Positions 14,287-25,162 of a DNA stretch of 64,000 nucleotides are shown here, piece after piece. A program made the translations under genes and the position numbers. Each line of letters begins with the position of its first letter. Position 1 is the first letter of the stretch. The notes under the pieces were generated by a model that was not told where the DNA came from, did not search any database, and saw only the letters and a list, made by a program, of their open reading frames with translations. The DNA comes from Cichorium intybus. Lineage: Eukaryota > Streptophyta > Magnoliopsida > Asterales > Asteraceae. The stretch covers positions 80,470,857-80,534,856 of the forward strand of contig CM042017.1 in NCBI GenBank assembly GCA_023525715.1, in the 5' to 3' direction.

Positions 14287-17200
14287 CTAGAATGTGACTG
14301 TAGTAATGTATGGTTTGAGTCTATGTCCATTGACTTTAAAAGGTTGCCCCCCTTTCAAGTCTTGGATTTCGACCGCACCATAATCTGTAGTGCCGATTAC
14401 TTTGTAAGGACCATTCCACTTACTTCTCAATTTTCCTGGAAACATCTTCAGTCTTGAGTTATACAACCAAACTTTTTGCCCGACTTCAAAGACTTTCAGT
14501 CGCAGCTTTGCGTCGTGATATCGCTTCATTTTTGATTTATAAGTGGCTGCATTCTCATAGGCCTCATCTCGTAATTCTTCTAGCTCGGACAACTGAAATT
14601 TTCTTTCTTTTCCGGCGGCAGTATATTCCATGTTGACTTTCTTGACAGCCCATAAGGCACGATTGGCGATTTCCACTGGCAGATGACATCCCTTCCCATA
14701 AACCAACCGATATGGAGTGGTTCCGATCGGTGTTTTGTATGCTGTCCGGTATGCCCACAATGCGTCATCTAACCTTAACGACCAATCTTTTCTATCCGTC
14801 TTGACAGTCTTCTGAAGGATCTCTTTGATTTGCCTATTAGATACTTCGACTTGGTCACTGGTCTGTGGGTGATAAGGCGTTGCAATGCGATGATTTACCC
14901 CATAATGTTTTAGTAGCCTTCCAAATTTGAAGTTCTTGAAATGCGATCCTCCGTCACTAATGATTACCCTTGGGACTCCATGCCTGGTGAAGATGTTTTT
15001 CTTCACAAATTTGCACACCACGTGATGGTCGTTAGTGCGAGTTGCTTCAGCCTCAATCCATTTTGAGACATAATCTACTGCCACCAAAATGTAGACGTAT
15101 CCATGTGATGTGGGGAATGGACCCATAAAATCGATTCCCCAGACATCAAAGATGTCTACCACCAAAATTGGATTCAAGGGCATTTGATCCCTTTTTGATA
15201 TATTTCCTAATTGCTGGCAATTGATGCATTCTTTGGCAGTCCTATGCGCGTCCCGAAAGATAGTCGGCCAATACAACCCGGATTCGAGAACTTTATATCC
15301 GGTTTTCCTTCCGCTGAAGTGTCCTCCACATGCTGACGCATGACAGAGATCCAACACCTTACCAATTTCATTGTCCGGTACACATCGACGAATTATCTGA
15401 TCTTCACCTACCTTGAAAAGGTCTGGGTCATCCCAAATGAATCTTTTCGCGTACGTGCGAAATTGCTTCTGCCGTTGTTTCGTCCAATGTTTTGGTATTG
15501 CTCCTGTAGCTAGGAAATATACATAATTTGCGTACCATGGAGCTCCATTAACTTCTAACAACTGTTCGTCAGGAAATGAATCTTGAATTCCTGTTTCCAG
15601 TCTTTCAACTGGTAGTCTTGAAAGATGATTGGCTACCACGTTCTCAGCTCCCTTCTTGTCTTTGATGTCTATATCGAATTCTTGTAACAGTAGAATCCAC
15701 CTGATTAATCGAGGTTTGGATTCCTTTTTTGTGAGCAATTGTCGAACTGCACTGTGGTCAGTGTAAACCACCACCTTAGATCCCCAGATATAAGATCTGA
15801 ATTTATCTAAGGCAAAAACTACAGCTAATAACTCTTTTTCAGTGGTTGTGTAATTCAATTGAGCTTCCGAAAAGGTTTTACTAGCATAGCAGATGACAAC
15901 AGGCTTCCTATCGATTTTCTGTCCTAACACTGCACCGGCGGCATAATCGCTAGCGTCACACATTATCTCGAAAGGTTGTGTCCAGTCAGGTGGCTTCAGG
16001 ATGGGGGCCTCAACCAATTTATTTTTAAGGATATTGAATGCCTTTGTACATTCATCGTCAAAAATAAATGGTGCGTCTTTTAACAGAAGACCACAGAGGG
16101 GCTTAGAGATGGCACTAAAATCTTTAATGAATCTGCGATAAAACCCTGCATGCCCCAAGAATGATCGAACTCCTTTCACCGATGTTGGAGATGGCAATGT
16201 GGATATGACCTTAACTTTAGCGCGATCGACTTCGAATCCTCTCTCAGAAACCACATGTCCTAATACTATTCCTTCTCGTACCATAAAATGGCTTTTCTCC
16301 CAGGAAAGAACAAGGTTTGTTTCCACACATCTTTTCAGCACCTTTTCCAATTGATCTAAGCAAGTTTCAAAGGTAGGTCCAAAAATTGAGAAATCATCCA
16401 TGAAGATTTCTAGTGCCTCCCCAATCATGTCAGAAAAAATTGCCATCATACATCGTTGAAATGTCGCAGGTGCGTTACATAATCCAAATGGCATTCTGCG
16501 AAAAGCAAAGGTACCATAAGGACATGTAAACGTTGTCTTCGCCTGGTCTTCTGGATGAATTGCGATCTGGTTATACCCCGAGTATCCATCCAAAAAGCAA
16601 TAGTACTTTTGCCCTGCTAATTTTTCCACGATTTGGTCGATGAAGGGTAATGGAAAATGATCTTTAGACGTGGCAGCATTAAGTTTCCGGTAGTCAATAC
16701 AAACTCGCCATCCGGTCACAGGTCTCGTTGATATATTGTCGCCATCCTTAGTATCTACTACAGTGATTCCTGACTTTTTCGGCACAGTCTGCGTTGGGCT
16801 AACCCATTCACTATCGGAAATAGGATAAATGATTCCTGCGTCCAACCATTTAAGCACCTCCTTTTTGACAACTTCTTTTAAGTTGGGATTCAACCTTCTT
16901 TGCGTATCTCTGGCAGGTTTAGCTCCTTCTTCTGTGATAATACGATGCATGCATGTAGTCGGACTAATCCCTTTTAGGTCCGCAATTGCCCAACCAATAG
17001 CCTCCTTATGTTTGGACAATACTTTAAGCAATTCTAGTTCTTGCTTCTCCGTCAAGTTGGCTGCTACAATTACTGGTAAAGTATCCTTCTCCCCTAGAAA
17101 AGCATACTTCAGATGCTCTGGTAAGGTTTCAGATCCAACTTTGGTGGCTCTTGTAAGGAGGGCTTCAATGTCTTTGGAATCTCTGTTGGTAACTTCTCTA

Positions 17201-20050
17201 TATGTGCGCATTCCTCGGACTTGAATCCTTTTTTCTCTTCCATATTTTGTGTTTCTGTTCTGCCAACAATTGCTTCTTCCTGAATTTCTATTTCTTCTTC
17301 TTGAAGTACCTCTGGGGCATATTGCTGCACCAGTTCATCTATGATGTCCACTTGATAGCATTCCTCTTCTTCCATATTACTTCCTTTGGGATCTGTATTG
17401 AAAATGTTGATCTTAGCCTGTCGGTGTCCGAAAGATATCCCCATTTCTCCAGTACGACAAGCAATATTTGCATTGGCCGTGGCCAAAAACGGCCGCCTAG
17501 AATAATTGTCGGTTGCTCACCATTTGTTGCTTGACGAGTGTCCAAAACAAGAAAGTCTGCTGGGTAGTAAAATTCTCCTACCCTGATGATTACATCAACT
17601 AACATGCCCCTAGGAACCTTGGTGGATTTATCGGCCAATTGCAAAATCACATCAGTAGATTTCATAGTACCGAACTCATGCTTGTCGAATAACTGCCCAG
17701 GCAGTATATTCACGCTTGCACCTAAATCTAAGAGAGCCCTTTTGATATGCACATTGCCTAAATCTACGGAGATGAGAGGGACTCCTGGGTCTTTCATCTT
17801 TGGCGGAAGTGCATCCATGAGGATGGAGCTTACATTCTCGGGTAAGCTAATCATCTTAGGCAGGTGCGACAGAATATGCTTCTTGTGTATACACATGTCC
17901 TTGAGAAATTTAGCATATGCAGGAACCTCCTTGATAAGTTTGACCAAAGGAATGTTTACTTTGATCTGGCTAAACAATTCCCACATATCTTCAGCTTGTG
18001 GTCCCTTCTTCCCAAATGGTCCTTTTTCCGGCTTTTCCAAGGCTGTAGGAAAAGGAACTGTTCCACTTGACTCTCCTTTTTCCCAGGTACTCGTCTTCTT
18101 CTTCTGCACCTGCTCCTCTTTATTCTTTCTCTTTTCTAATTCTTCTTTTTCATCAAAAACTATTTCCACATCACTGTCATCATCATTAACCAGGGCTGCA
18201 ACCTTGTTATCTACCTTCTTCCCACTCCTAAGTGTGATGACTTCATTGACTTGCATTTTGTGTGATTGCTCCTGCTCCTTTGCTTTTTGTTTTTCTATTT
18301 TGCCAAGAGACTCTCCTAATCTCAAGATTGCTTCTGAATTAGATTTCTCTACCTCCTGAAGTTGCACTAGTAACCCGAAGATTTCTTGCAAACCAATGTT
18401 CGTACTCCCTGATGAAGGTGGAGTTTGCACCTGTTGTTGCCTTATAGGTGGCTGTCTTGATTCTCGTTGCTGATTGCTTCGGAATGGTCTTGGTGCGTTG
18501 TGAAATCGACCATATCCATGCACTTGACTTATTTCCTCATGAGTCATTGAGCACTCATTATGATTGTGTCCTACTTTTCCATATGTATTGCAGATGCTCT
18601 GCCCATGCAACACGTATGCTCCTTTTTCTTGTTGAAATCTCTCGAGCATCTGATTGAACCTTTTTGTAACAGCAGTGAGCTCCTTTTGAATCTCAGCTTT
18701 CCATTTGTTCTTTGCTTCGACATTTGCTACATATACAGTCTTATCCTTCATTGATCCACTGACTTTTGATCCTAAACTCAGCTGTTCCAAAAATCTCCAG
18801 GCATCATCTGGCTCTTGCCACATAAATGTCCCGCTTGACGAGGCATTTATCATGACCTGGTGTGTTTCATTAACTCCTTCGAAAAATAATTTGACCAGCT
18901 GCCACTTAGGAACTTCATGATGTGGACAAGATCTCAGCAGCTCTTTTAGTCTGTCAAATGCTTCATGAAAAGCCTCTCCAGGATTTTGCTGAAAATCTTG
19001 TATCGCTCGTCTAATCTCCGTGGTTTTACTGACTGGATAAAATTCTTGCAAAAACTTCGCCTTGAGTTGTTCCCAACTAGTAATACTATTTGATGGTAAG
19101 GATGTAAACCAATACTTGGCTTTATCCTTAAGAGTGAATGGAAACAATCTAAGCCTAAAAATATCTCTATCAGTATTCCTAGGAGTGTTGGTGTTGGCAA
19201 TTGCTAAGAATTCATACAAATGGTTATAAGGATCGTCAGTCTTGTATCCCCTAAACTGAGTCAATATTCCTAATAACTGAGGTTTGATTTCTACTTGCGA
19301 ATCTATGTTATCAGGAATATAGATCGGCGATGAATCATCATATTCCCACGGTTGGAAATGTGATGCAACCGACTGCCGTCTCGGTTGTGCAAAATGTAAG
19401 GGTTGAGCGGGGTTACCGTAAAGATGATCATTGTACTCCCGCTGACCTGGTGGTTGGTATGGTGGTGCTCGCCTGGGAGGTCCTCGACCTCGGTTCCATT
19501 GTGGTTGTGGTGTCGGTGGCACCCATCCTTCATCTTCTTCGTCGTACACTTCCTCCGTCTCTAGGTATTGGTATTGCGGTTGAGGCGGTGGTTGAAAGTG
19601 TATAGGTTGTGTTGGTTGGTATGTAGGTTGAGGTTTAAAGAGGGCTGGTTGTGGTTGTGATGTTGGTGTATGCTGTCTAGGAGTTGGGGTGCCATCTCGG
19701 GTCGGCTCTCCCCAAGTCATAGCAGATGTAAAGGGATTGGTGGATTGTGGTTGAGAAGCAGGTAAAAATGGTGGAATAGATGGTGGAGTGCATGATGGTA
19801 TGGGTGTAGGGGCTGAAACTACACCACCAGACGCACTCGAACTTCCAAATTGGAATTCTGATAATGGGGGAATAGAAAACCTCCCTGTTGCCTCTCCTGA
19901 CGGGTCCTGGGCAACACTAACCGGACTACTGCTAACTTGACTATAATTCATGATGCTCAAACGCCTACGGGCACGGAGTTTGCGCGCAGTACGCTCAATC
20001 TCAGAATCAAACTGTAAAGGGGATGATTGCTCTCCCCTGCGGGTACGCAT
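14287..20050 (-). pseudogene. Athila gag-pol polyprotein, two one-base frameshifts
   Basis: Gag begins at 20,050 (MRTRRGEQSSPLQFDSEIER), with a proline/glutamine-rich N-terminus, a retrotransposon capsid domain (YKTDDPYNHLYEF...WFTSLP) and a zinc knuckle, CNTYGKVGHNHNEC, whose second Cys is Tyr. The protease follows (ALLDLGASVNILP). RT (catalytic FMDDFSIFG), RNase H (CDASDYAAGAVLGQ...YTDHSAVRQLL), the integrase zinc region and the D,D,E core (DFMGPF, ISDGGSHF, QVEVSNRQIKE) fill 14,287-17,211. Gag-protease, the linker (17,109-17,486) and RT-IN lie in three different frames. The breaks are a one-base loss near 17,491-17,497 (within ILGRPF-type sequence after protease) and another near 17,121-17,126 (just before LPEHLKYAF). 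Otherwise the coding region is uninterrupted, about 1,920 codons in total, so inactivation is very recent. Confidence 0.92.
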
Positions 20051-20162
20051 GCACTAGTGCAATACGCCCACAAGAATCAAAACCAAAATGAAATTAACTC
20101 AAAATGAAATTTCAAAAAGCAAGAAACAAATTCCTACTACTCACCTATTCTAAGCTCACAGC

Positions 20163-20180
20163 TCCCCGGCAACGGCGCCA
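20163..20180 (-). promoter_or_regulatory. Athila primer-binding site (tRNA-Asp)
   Basis: Minus strand TGGCGCCGTTGCCGGGGA, 5 nt inside the 5' LTR, is complementary to the 3' end of plant tRNA-Asp (…TCCCCGGCAACGGCGCCA). tRNA-Asp priming is usual for Athila. Between it and the gag ATG (20,050) there is only a short leader. Confidence 0.9.
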
Positions 20181-20185
20181 AAATT

Positions 20186-21286
20186 TGACGTGCACGCAGA
20201 GGTCGTCATGCGGTCAAAAATAAGAAATAACCTAACATACACTAGTATAGTGGAGTCAGGGTCGATCCACAGGAGCTACGTGGTTAGCCTAGATGAGAGA
20301 TTACCAACTAATAGTGTCACAGCTATAGTCGGAGGAATTAGTTTCTATCTTTCTACCTTGAAACAATATTCAAACACCCAAGCCAAGCTTAGCTATGTCC
20401 AAATAACCTAGTTACTTTCTGAACTCAGAAGTACATCTCTGGATCAGAAGCAATTGAAGGCATCCAAACTAGCAAAACCAAGCACAGCATAAACTAGCTA
20501 ATAACTACAGTTCTATGAGACAGTTAAGAGCTAAGGTTTAATGCCTAACCTAACGAAGTTAGCTACTGTTTTCAACAAAGGAAAACAGTCCCAACCAAGT
20601 CACAAACAAGTTCAATCACAATCAAACAACCAAATAACACACTAACATCCAAAACATCGAAAAATCAATATTAACATTAACCAAATGATTTCATTTACTC
20701 AAACCAATATCCAAACATCAAAATCAGTAGCTAAACACTACTAAAAATAGTACCCTAAGCTGGAGATCAATGGTTGTCACACCCAAAGATTCAACTCAAG
20801 CTTACAAATGTTAAACTAAAATGAAATAAAATCTAAAAACATGAAAATACCAAAGTATAGCTTCTGAAATGGATTCCTCGAGTCAAAGAGCTTCTAGGTC
20901 GATGTTTACACCAAGTATTTGCTAGGGTTTTCGGCCGGAAATGCCTCTATTTATAGTTGCAAATTTCCCGTGACCGCGCCGCGCAAATGTGAAATCCGCG
21001 GCGCGCGTACTTATCCGTTCCCCGTTTTTTCGTCATTTAAATGTGTTCCACCGCCTTACGGCCGCGTCGCGCCGGAGGTAAATCCGCGGCGCGCGTACGT
21101 CTTCTCTTGATTTTGCATTCTTTCCACACTTTTTCCTTTTTGTGCACTTTTAGTCCCTGTTTATGTTCTTTTTCTCCAGACAAGTCCTGACACGAAAAGT
21201 GAGAATACCCATGCATATATGATATAATTTTACCAAGAACAGGGCTCAACAACGCCTAAAATACTTGATATCACTAGGCGTTGTCA
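20186..21286 (-). repeat. Athila 5' LTR with promoter boxes
   Basis: 1,101 bp, same length as the 3' copy. On the minus strand, TATAAATAG (20,947-20,955) is preceded by two CGCG-box pairs (plus-strand starts 20,975/20,997 and 21,063/21,085, each 22 bp apart). The nearest is 20 bp from the TATA box. U3 is therefore about 330 bp and the rest (R/U5) about 750 bp. Confidence 0.93.
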
Positions 21287-22360
21287 CGTGGCTCCATGTA
21301 ATTGATCAAATAAATCATCGATCTGTTGTAACGGATAACAATTCTTTATTGTGATCTTGTTAAGCTCTCGGTAATCTACACACATCTCATGAAGGCGTCT
21401 TTCTTTTTCACAAAAAGTATAGGTGCTCCCCACGGAGACGAACTCGAACGAATAAACCCAAGTTCTAACAACTCTTGCAACTGTCTCTTTAATTCTTCCA
21501 TTTCAGACGGTGCCAATCGGTAAGGTGGTCGAGCTACCGGCTTCGCCCCCGGTATTACCTCGATCACAAACTCGACTTGTCTACTTGGTGGTACGCCTGG
21601 AAGATCATCGGGAAATACATCGGGATAATCACAAACCACTTCTACTTCTTCTATTTTGGAATGTTTTGACTCGGCACTAATCACATGTGCCATAATCAAT
21701 TCACCCCCTCTTTCCATATATCTCCTAGCCGTTGCAAGTGACACTATCGGTACTTTTCGAGAACGTCGTTCACCTCGTATCAAAATTCGGGAACCACTCA
21801 GTGTCTTTATGGAAAGTGTTTTCTCATGACAATCCATTTAACCTCTATTATCATCCATCCAATCCATCCTGACTATCACATCAAACTCATGATTAGTGAT
21901 CGGCTTCAGATTAATAAGGTACATAACCCCATAGATCTCAAGCCGACAATGCTCGTAGTGACTCTTTACAAAAACACATCTCCTATCCGCTACATCTACC
22001 ATCACTCTCATATAAATCGACTAATGGAATATTCAATTTAGAAGCAAAGGACTCCGATATAAAAGACACGGAAGCACCGGAATCAAAAAGTACTCGTGCT
22101 TGAGAAGAGTTCAAGCTAAAAATACCTGTGATAACATCTGTTTGGTCTCGAGCCTCATCGACGGTTAATTGAAAAGCTCTCGTTTTCACGTGACCGCCGC
22201 TTCTGTCTCCTCGATCATCTCGATCTCGGCCTCCTCCTCGTCCGGTCTTTTGAAAATCTTTTTGAGACTCGGACTTCATCTTTGGGCAATCGGGGCGAAT
22301 ATGCCCACTTTCTCCACAGTTGAAACAAACAGGACGACTCTCGGTACACTGGCGAGCCAT
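21287..22360 (-). pseudogene. Tekay protease and RT N-terminal part (broken)
   Basis: Minus-strand chromovirus pol upstream of the Athila insertion. The aspartic protease carries VLFDSGASVSFIS. After a frame change near 21,985 and a degenerate linker (21,840-21,980) comes the RT entry region (YPDVFPDDLPGVPPSRQVEF, PYRLAPSEMEELK, SPWGAPILFVKKKD). A further frameshift near 21,388 breaks the VDYRELN motif. The rest of RT continues at 9,774 on the far side of the Athila element. Confidence 0.85.
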
Positions 22361-23422
22361 ATGTCCTGTCTTCCCACACTAAAAACAAACTGATGGTGGG
22401 GTTCGAGAATCACATTCCCCAGTGTGCTTTCGCCTGCACTTCTTGCACCATATTTCCTCCTTCTTTTTAGTTTCACCACGGAATTGAGAACCCGTGGTAG
22501 CGGGTCTCTGAGAAGTATCTACAGATTTGGCTTCCCACTTTCTCTTGAATCCTCCAACTTCTCTTTCAGTTCTTCTTTCTTCCTCCTGTCTTTGCAACTC
22601 CCTTTCTCTCGATCTTGCTGCCTCGGCAACTTGTTGAAAGGTAGTATATCTAGAACTTGGCAAAAACCCTCGGATCTAGGTTTTTAAACCCCACAAATAA
22701 CGGTCCATCTTACGCTCCTCCGTGTCAACTTGATGTTGCGCAAACCTCGCCTTCTCATTGAAATCCAACGTATATTGTTGAACTGCTCTCGACCCTTGCT
22801 GTAACTTCAAAAATTCTTCTTCTATTCCTTTCATAGCATTATTGGAAAAATAGTACTCAGTGAACTTCAATTTGAACTGTTCCCAACTCAATGTATACGC
22901 CAAGCTTTCTCCTATCTCCATACACGTATTCTCCCACCAGAACTGTACATCCTCCTTTAACAGGTTTGTTGCAAACTCAACTTTATCCGCCTAGTCACAT
23001 TTACTTGTGCGGAACATCTTTTCAACATGAGTCAACCAATTTTTGGCTGCTATGGGATTATCTTTTCCATAGAAATCGTATGGCTTGCACTTTTGGAAAA
23101 CATCGTAAGTACACTTTCTTGTTTTCTCGGGCACTCTAGCTTTACTCGTCTCGATAAAGATCTCACCACGATCCTCTCTCTGCTCAGGCTGGACTGGGGT
23201 TGGTCCCGAAGTACCTCCAGTTGTAGCCTCCGCTTGAGGCTTCAAGTAAGTTGGTAATATATCCTTGATCGCTTTTGCTACCTCAGCTGCGATCATCGCC
23301 TGTATATTACTATGTATCTTGGGAGGTCGCTCTCCCTCGGGTTGACGCTCTTTACCCGAATCTCGTGATCCCGATTTATCTCTTGATGGATCACCTCGCT
23401 CTTTTTCTTTTCCAGCACTCAT
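21983..23422 (-). pseudogene. Tekay gag (capsid, zinc knuckles) with three amber stops
   Basis: One continuous minus-strand frame from MSAGKEKERGDPSRDKSG (23,422) through the capsid domain (NPIAAKNWLTHVEKMF...WEQFKLKFTEYYF...YTLDFNEKARFA), a coiled-coil-like stretch (SRERELQRQEEERRTER) and three zinc-knuckle-like motifs (CKKCRRKHTGEC, CGKTGHMARQC, CFNCGESGHIRPDC), into protease. It is interrupted only by TAG codons at about 22,991, 22,676 and 22,379. The rest of the frame is well preserved. Gag would package element RNA; this copy is non-functional unless read through. Confidence 0.85.
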
Positions 23423-23704
23423 TTTAACTGAAAAAGAAAATCAACTCGTTTAGTAATTACCACCATAATACTCAATATAGTGTGTAATCAACTCATTTTG
23501 TATATCACCATAATGCTCAATATGGTGTATAATCAACTCAATTGTATATCACCATAATACTCAATATGATGTATAATCAACTCAATTGTGATACACCGCG
23601 GAGGATAGCTACTCGGGACTCTTTGGGACTTCTCTATCTCATTGGTTTAAGTCTAAACCCATCTCAAGGTTTAATTCCCTTAAACCACGACTCTGATACC
23701 AACT
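23423..23704 (-). repeat. Tekay leader with 44-bp tandem repeat and tRNA-iMet PBS
   Basis: Three ~44-bp units, each with CACCATAATACTCAATATGG (variants) followed by TGTATAATCAACTCA, occupy 23,457-23,590. The PBS is 23,690-23,701, minus strand TGGTATCAGAGT, matching initiator tRNA-Met except for a final C-to-T change. The degenerate leftover copy at 4,765 keeps the perfect TGGTATCAGAGC. Confidence 0.8.
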
Positions 23705-25162
23705 TGTAACACCCGGTTCCTCAAATTTAGGATATACCAATTATTTTAGTCAAACATAATATCATTGAGGTATAATCCCAAAAAAAGAGTAACAAGTTAT
23801 ACAAGGTTGCCATCAAAAGCTTAGTTCAAGTCCTAAACTATTTACATCAACTGTTTACAACTATGAAACAAAAACCGGGTTTACTTCATATTTCAAAACA
23901 ACAAAAGTACAATCTAAGTCAAAGTTCAAGTCCAAGTCTTGCTATCCATCCATATTCCGCTTCCCGCGGTCACCGCTACCAGAACCTAACACAAATCACA
24001 GTAACAAACAATTTTATGAGCTTTGAAAGCTCAGTGAGTAATTTAAGGTTAATCGGATCGCATCATTCATCATCTCATTTAATTATATCTCAATGGACTA
24101 TCTCAGTCCATAGTGTGTCATACACATTATTCCTCTTTCTTCCATATACCCAAAATTTGGTTATATTCAACCAAATCAAACATATCTTACTTCTTATCTG
24201 TAAATAACATCATAATAAGGTATAATCATCTAATAATTAACTACTCACCTATTATGGAATCGATATGTGGAACTCCTGCACCTCGTGTGTGCTCTTGCCT
24301 AGCCTTTGCTGTAGCATAACAACTCATTTTCATTACTCAAGTTAAGAATAATCTCAATCACACTCAATAGTTATCATAATCAAGGAATTTGTATCATTGA
24401 AGCAAGTTACAATCAAAAGATAACTACAATATCAAAGTTGTAGCTTTCAATTTCATCACCTTAATACATGTAACCCTAGAAATGCTACAATCAACACTTC
24501 TTTAGCTCGGTTTCATAGTTAGAACTCTTTTACACTAACTAATCCAAGCAATTTCACTCTAACTCTAACTAATTGCAGGTGGCTCATCAATACCACAAGG
24601 AACCATCTCAATTCCAATGATTTAAAACAAGATCAAAATCAAGGAAGATTACCTTACAAGCTCAAAGGATTAATCTCTAGCTTCAATTTGTGATCAATAA
24701 GCTTTAATCTCGACTTAGAAGGGTTAAAATTGATTTTCTAGGGTTTTGGGAGGGTTTTGCTCGAAGTGGATATAACCCAAAATGAAAGAAAATCGTACAT
24801 TAAAAACAGATCTGGGCACGTAACACGGCCCGGGTTGGATAAACACGGCCCGGGTTTTTCCACAATAAAAATTCTCTGTTTGCTTCTGTTGACACAGCAC
24901 GGTCCGGGTTCATAGAACACGGCCCGGGTTTTCTTGTGCAAAAATTCACTGTATGCTACTGGATCCCAACACGACCCATGCTCCTCCAACACGGCCCGGG
25001 TTTTCTGCTGCAGAAACCAAAAGTCGTTTCTAACACTCTTTTCAACATCCAAATTTTCCTAGACGAGTTTTTATCTATCCTAATTCATATAATAACTCAA
25101 TTAATCTTTATTTAATATATAATTAACATATCTTATCATAAATTTATAGTCACGGTATTACA
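23705..25162 (-). repeat. Tekay chromovirus 5' LTR
   Basis: 1,458 bp, TG...CA, partner of 4,780-6,244. Its U3 (24,822-25,004) keeps more intact CCCGGG cores than the other copy: boxes at 24,822/24,842, 24,897/24,917 and 24,969/24,989, always 20 bp apart. The flank after 25,162 (GAGTG) returns to MULE-like element sequence; no matching duplication is expected at the other side because that end is truncated. Confidence 0.9.

Larger units (their letters stand above)
9775..21286 (-). mobile_element. Full-length Athila Ty3/gypsy retrotransposon
   Basis: An 11,512-bp element with two 1,101-bp LTRs, flanked by the perfect target duplication CGTGG (9,770-9,774 and 21,287-21,291). Minus-strand order is 5' LTR (20,186-21,286), PBS complementary to tRNA-Asp (20,163-20,180), gag-pol (20,050 to 14,287), a third ORF (13,449 to 12,130), a polypurine-like tract and the 3' LTR (9,775-10,875). 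About eight single-base differences between the LTRs are visible, so the insertion is recent. It sits inside Tekay RT and must post-date that element, whose LTRs differ far more. Long non-coding blocks surround the third ORF. Gag-pol has two one-base deletions, so this copy is probably non-autonomous. Confidence 0.93.

Noticed and set aside
16829..17224. 131-aa plus-strand ORF and similar ones opposite Athila gag-pol
   Set aside because: Antisense shadow of the conserved minus-strand polyprotein.
20163..20180. tRNA-Asp gene fragment
   Set aside because: Only the 18-nt complement of the tRNA 3' end, located at the retrotransposon PBS; no cloverleaf around it.
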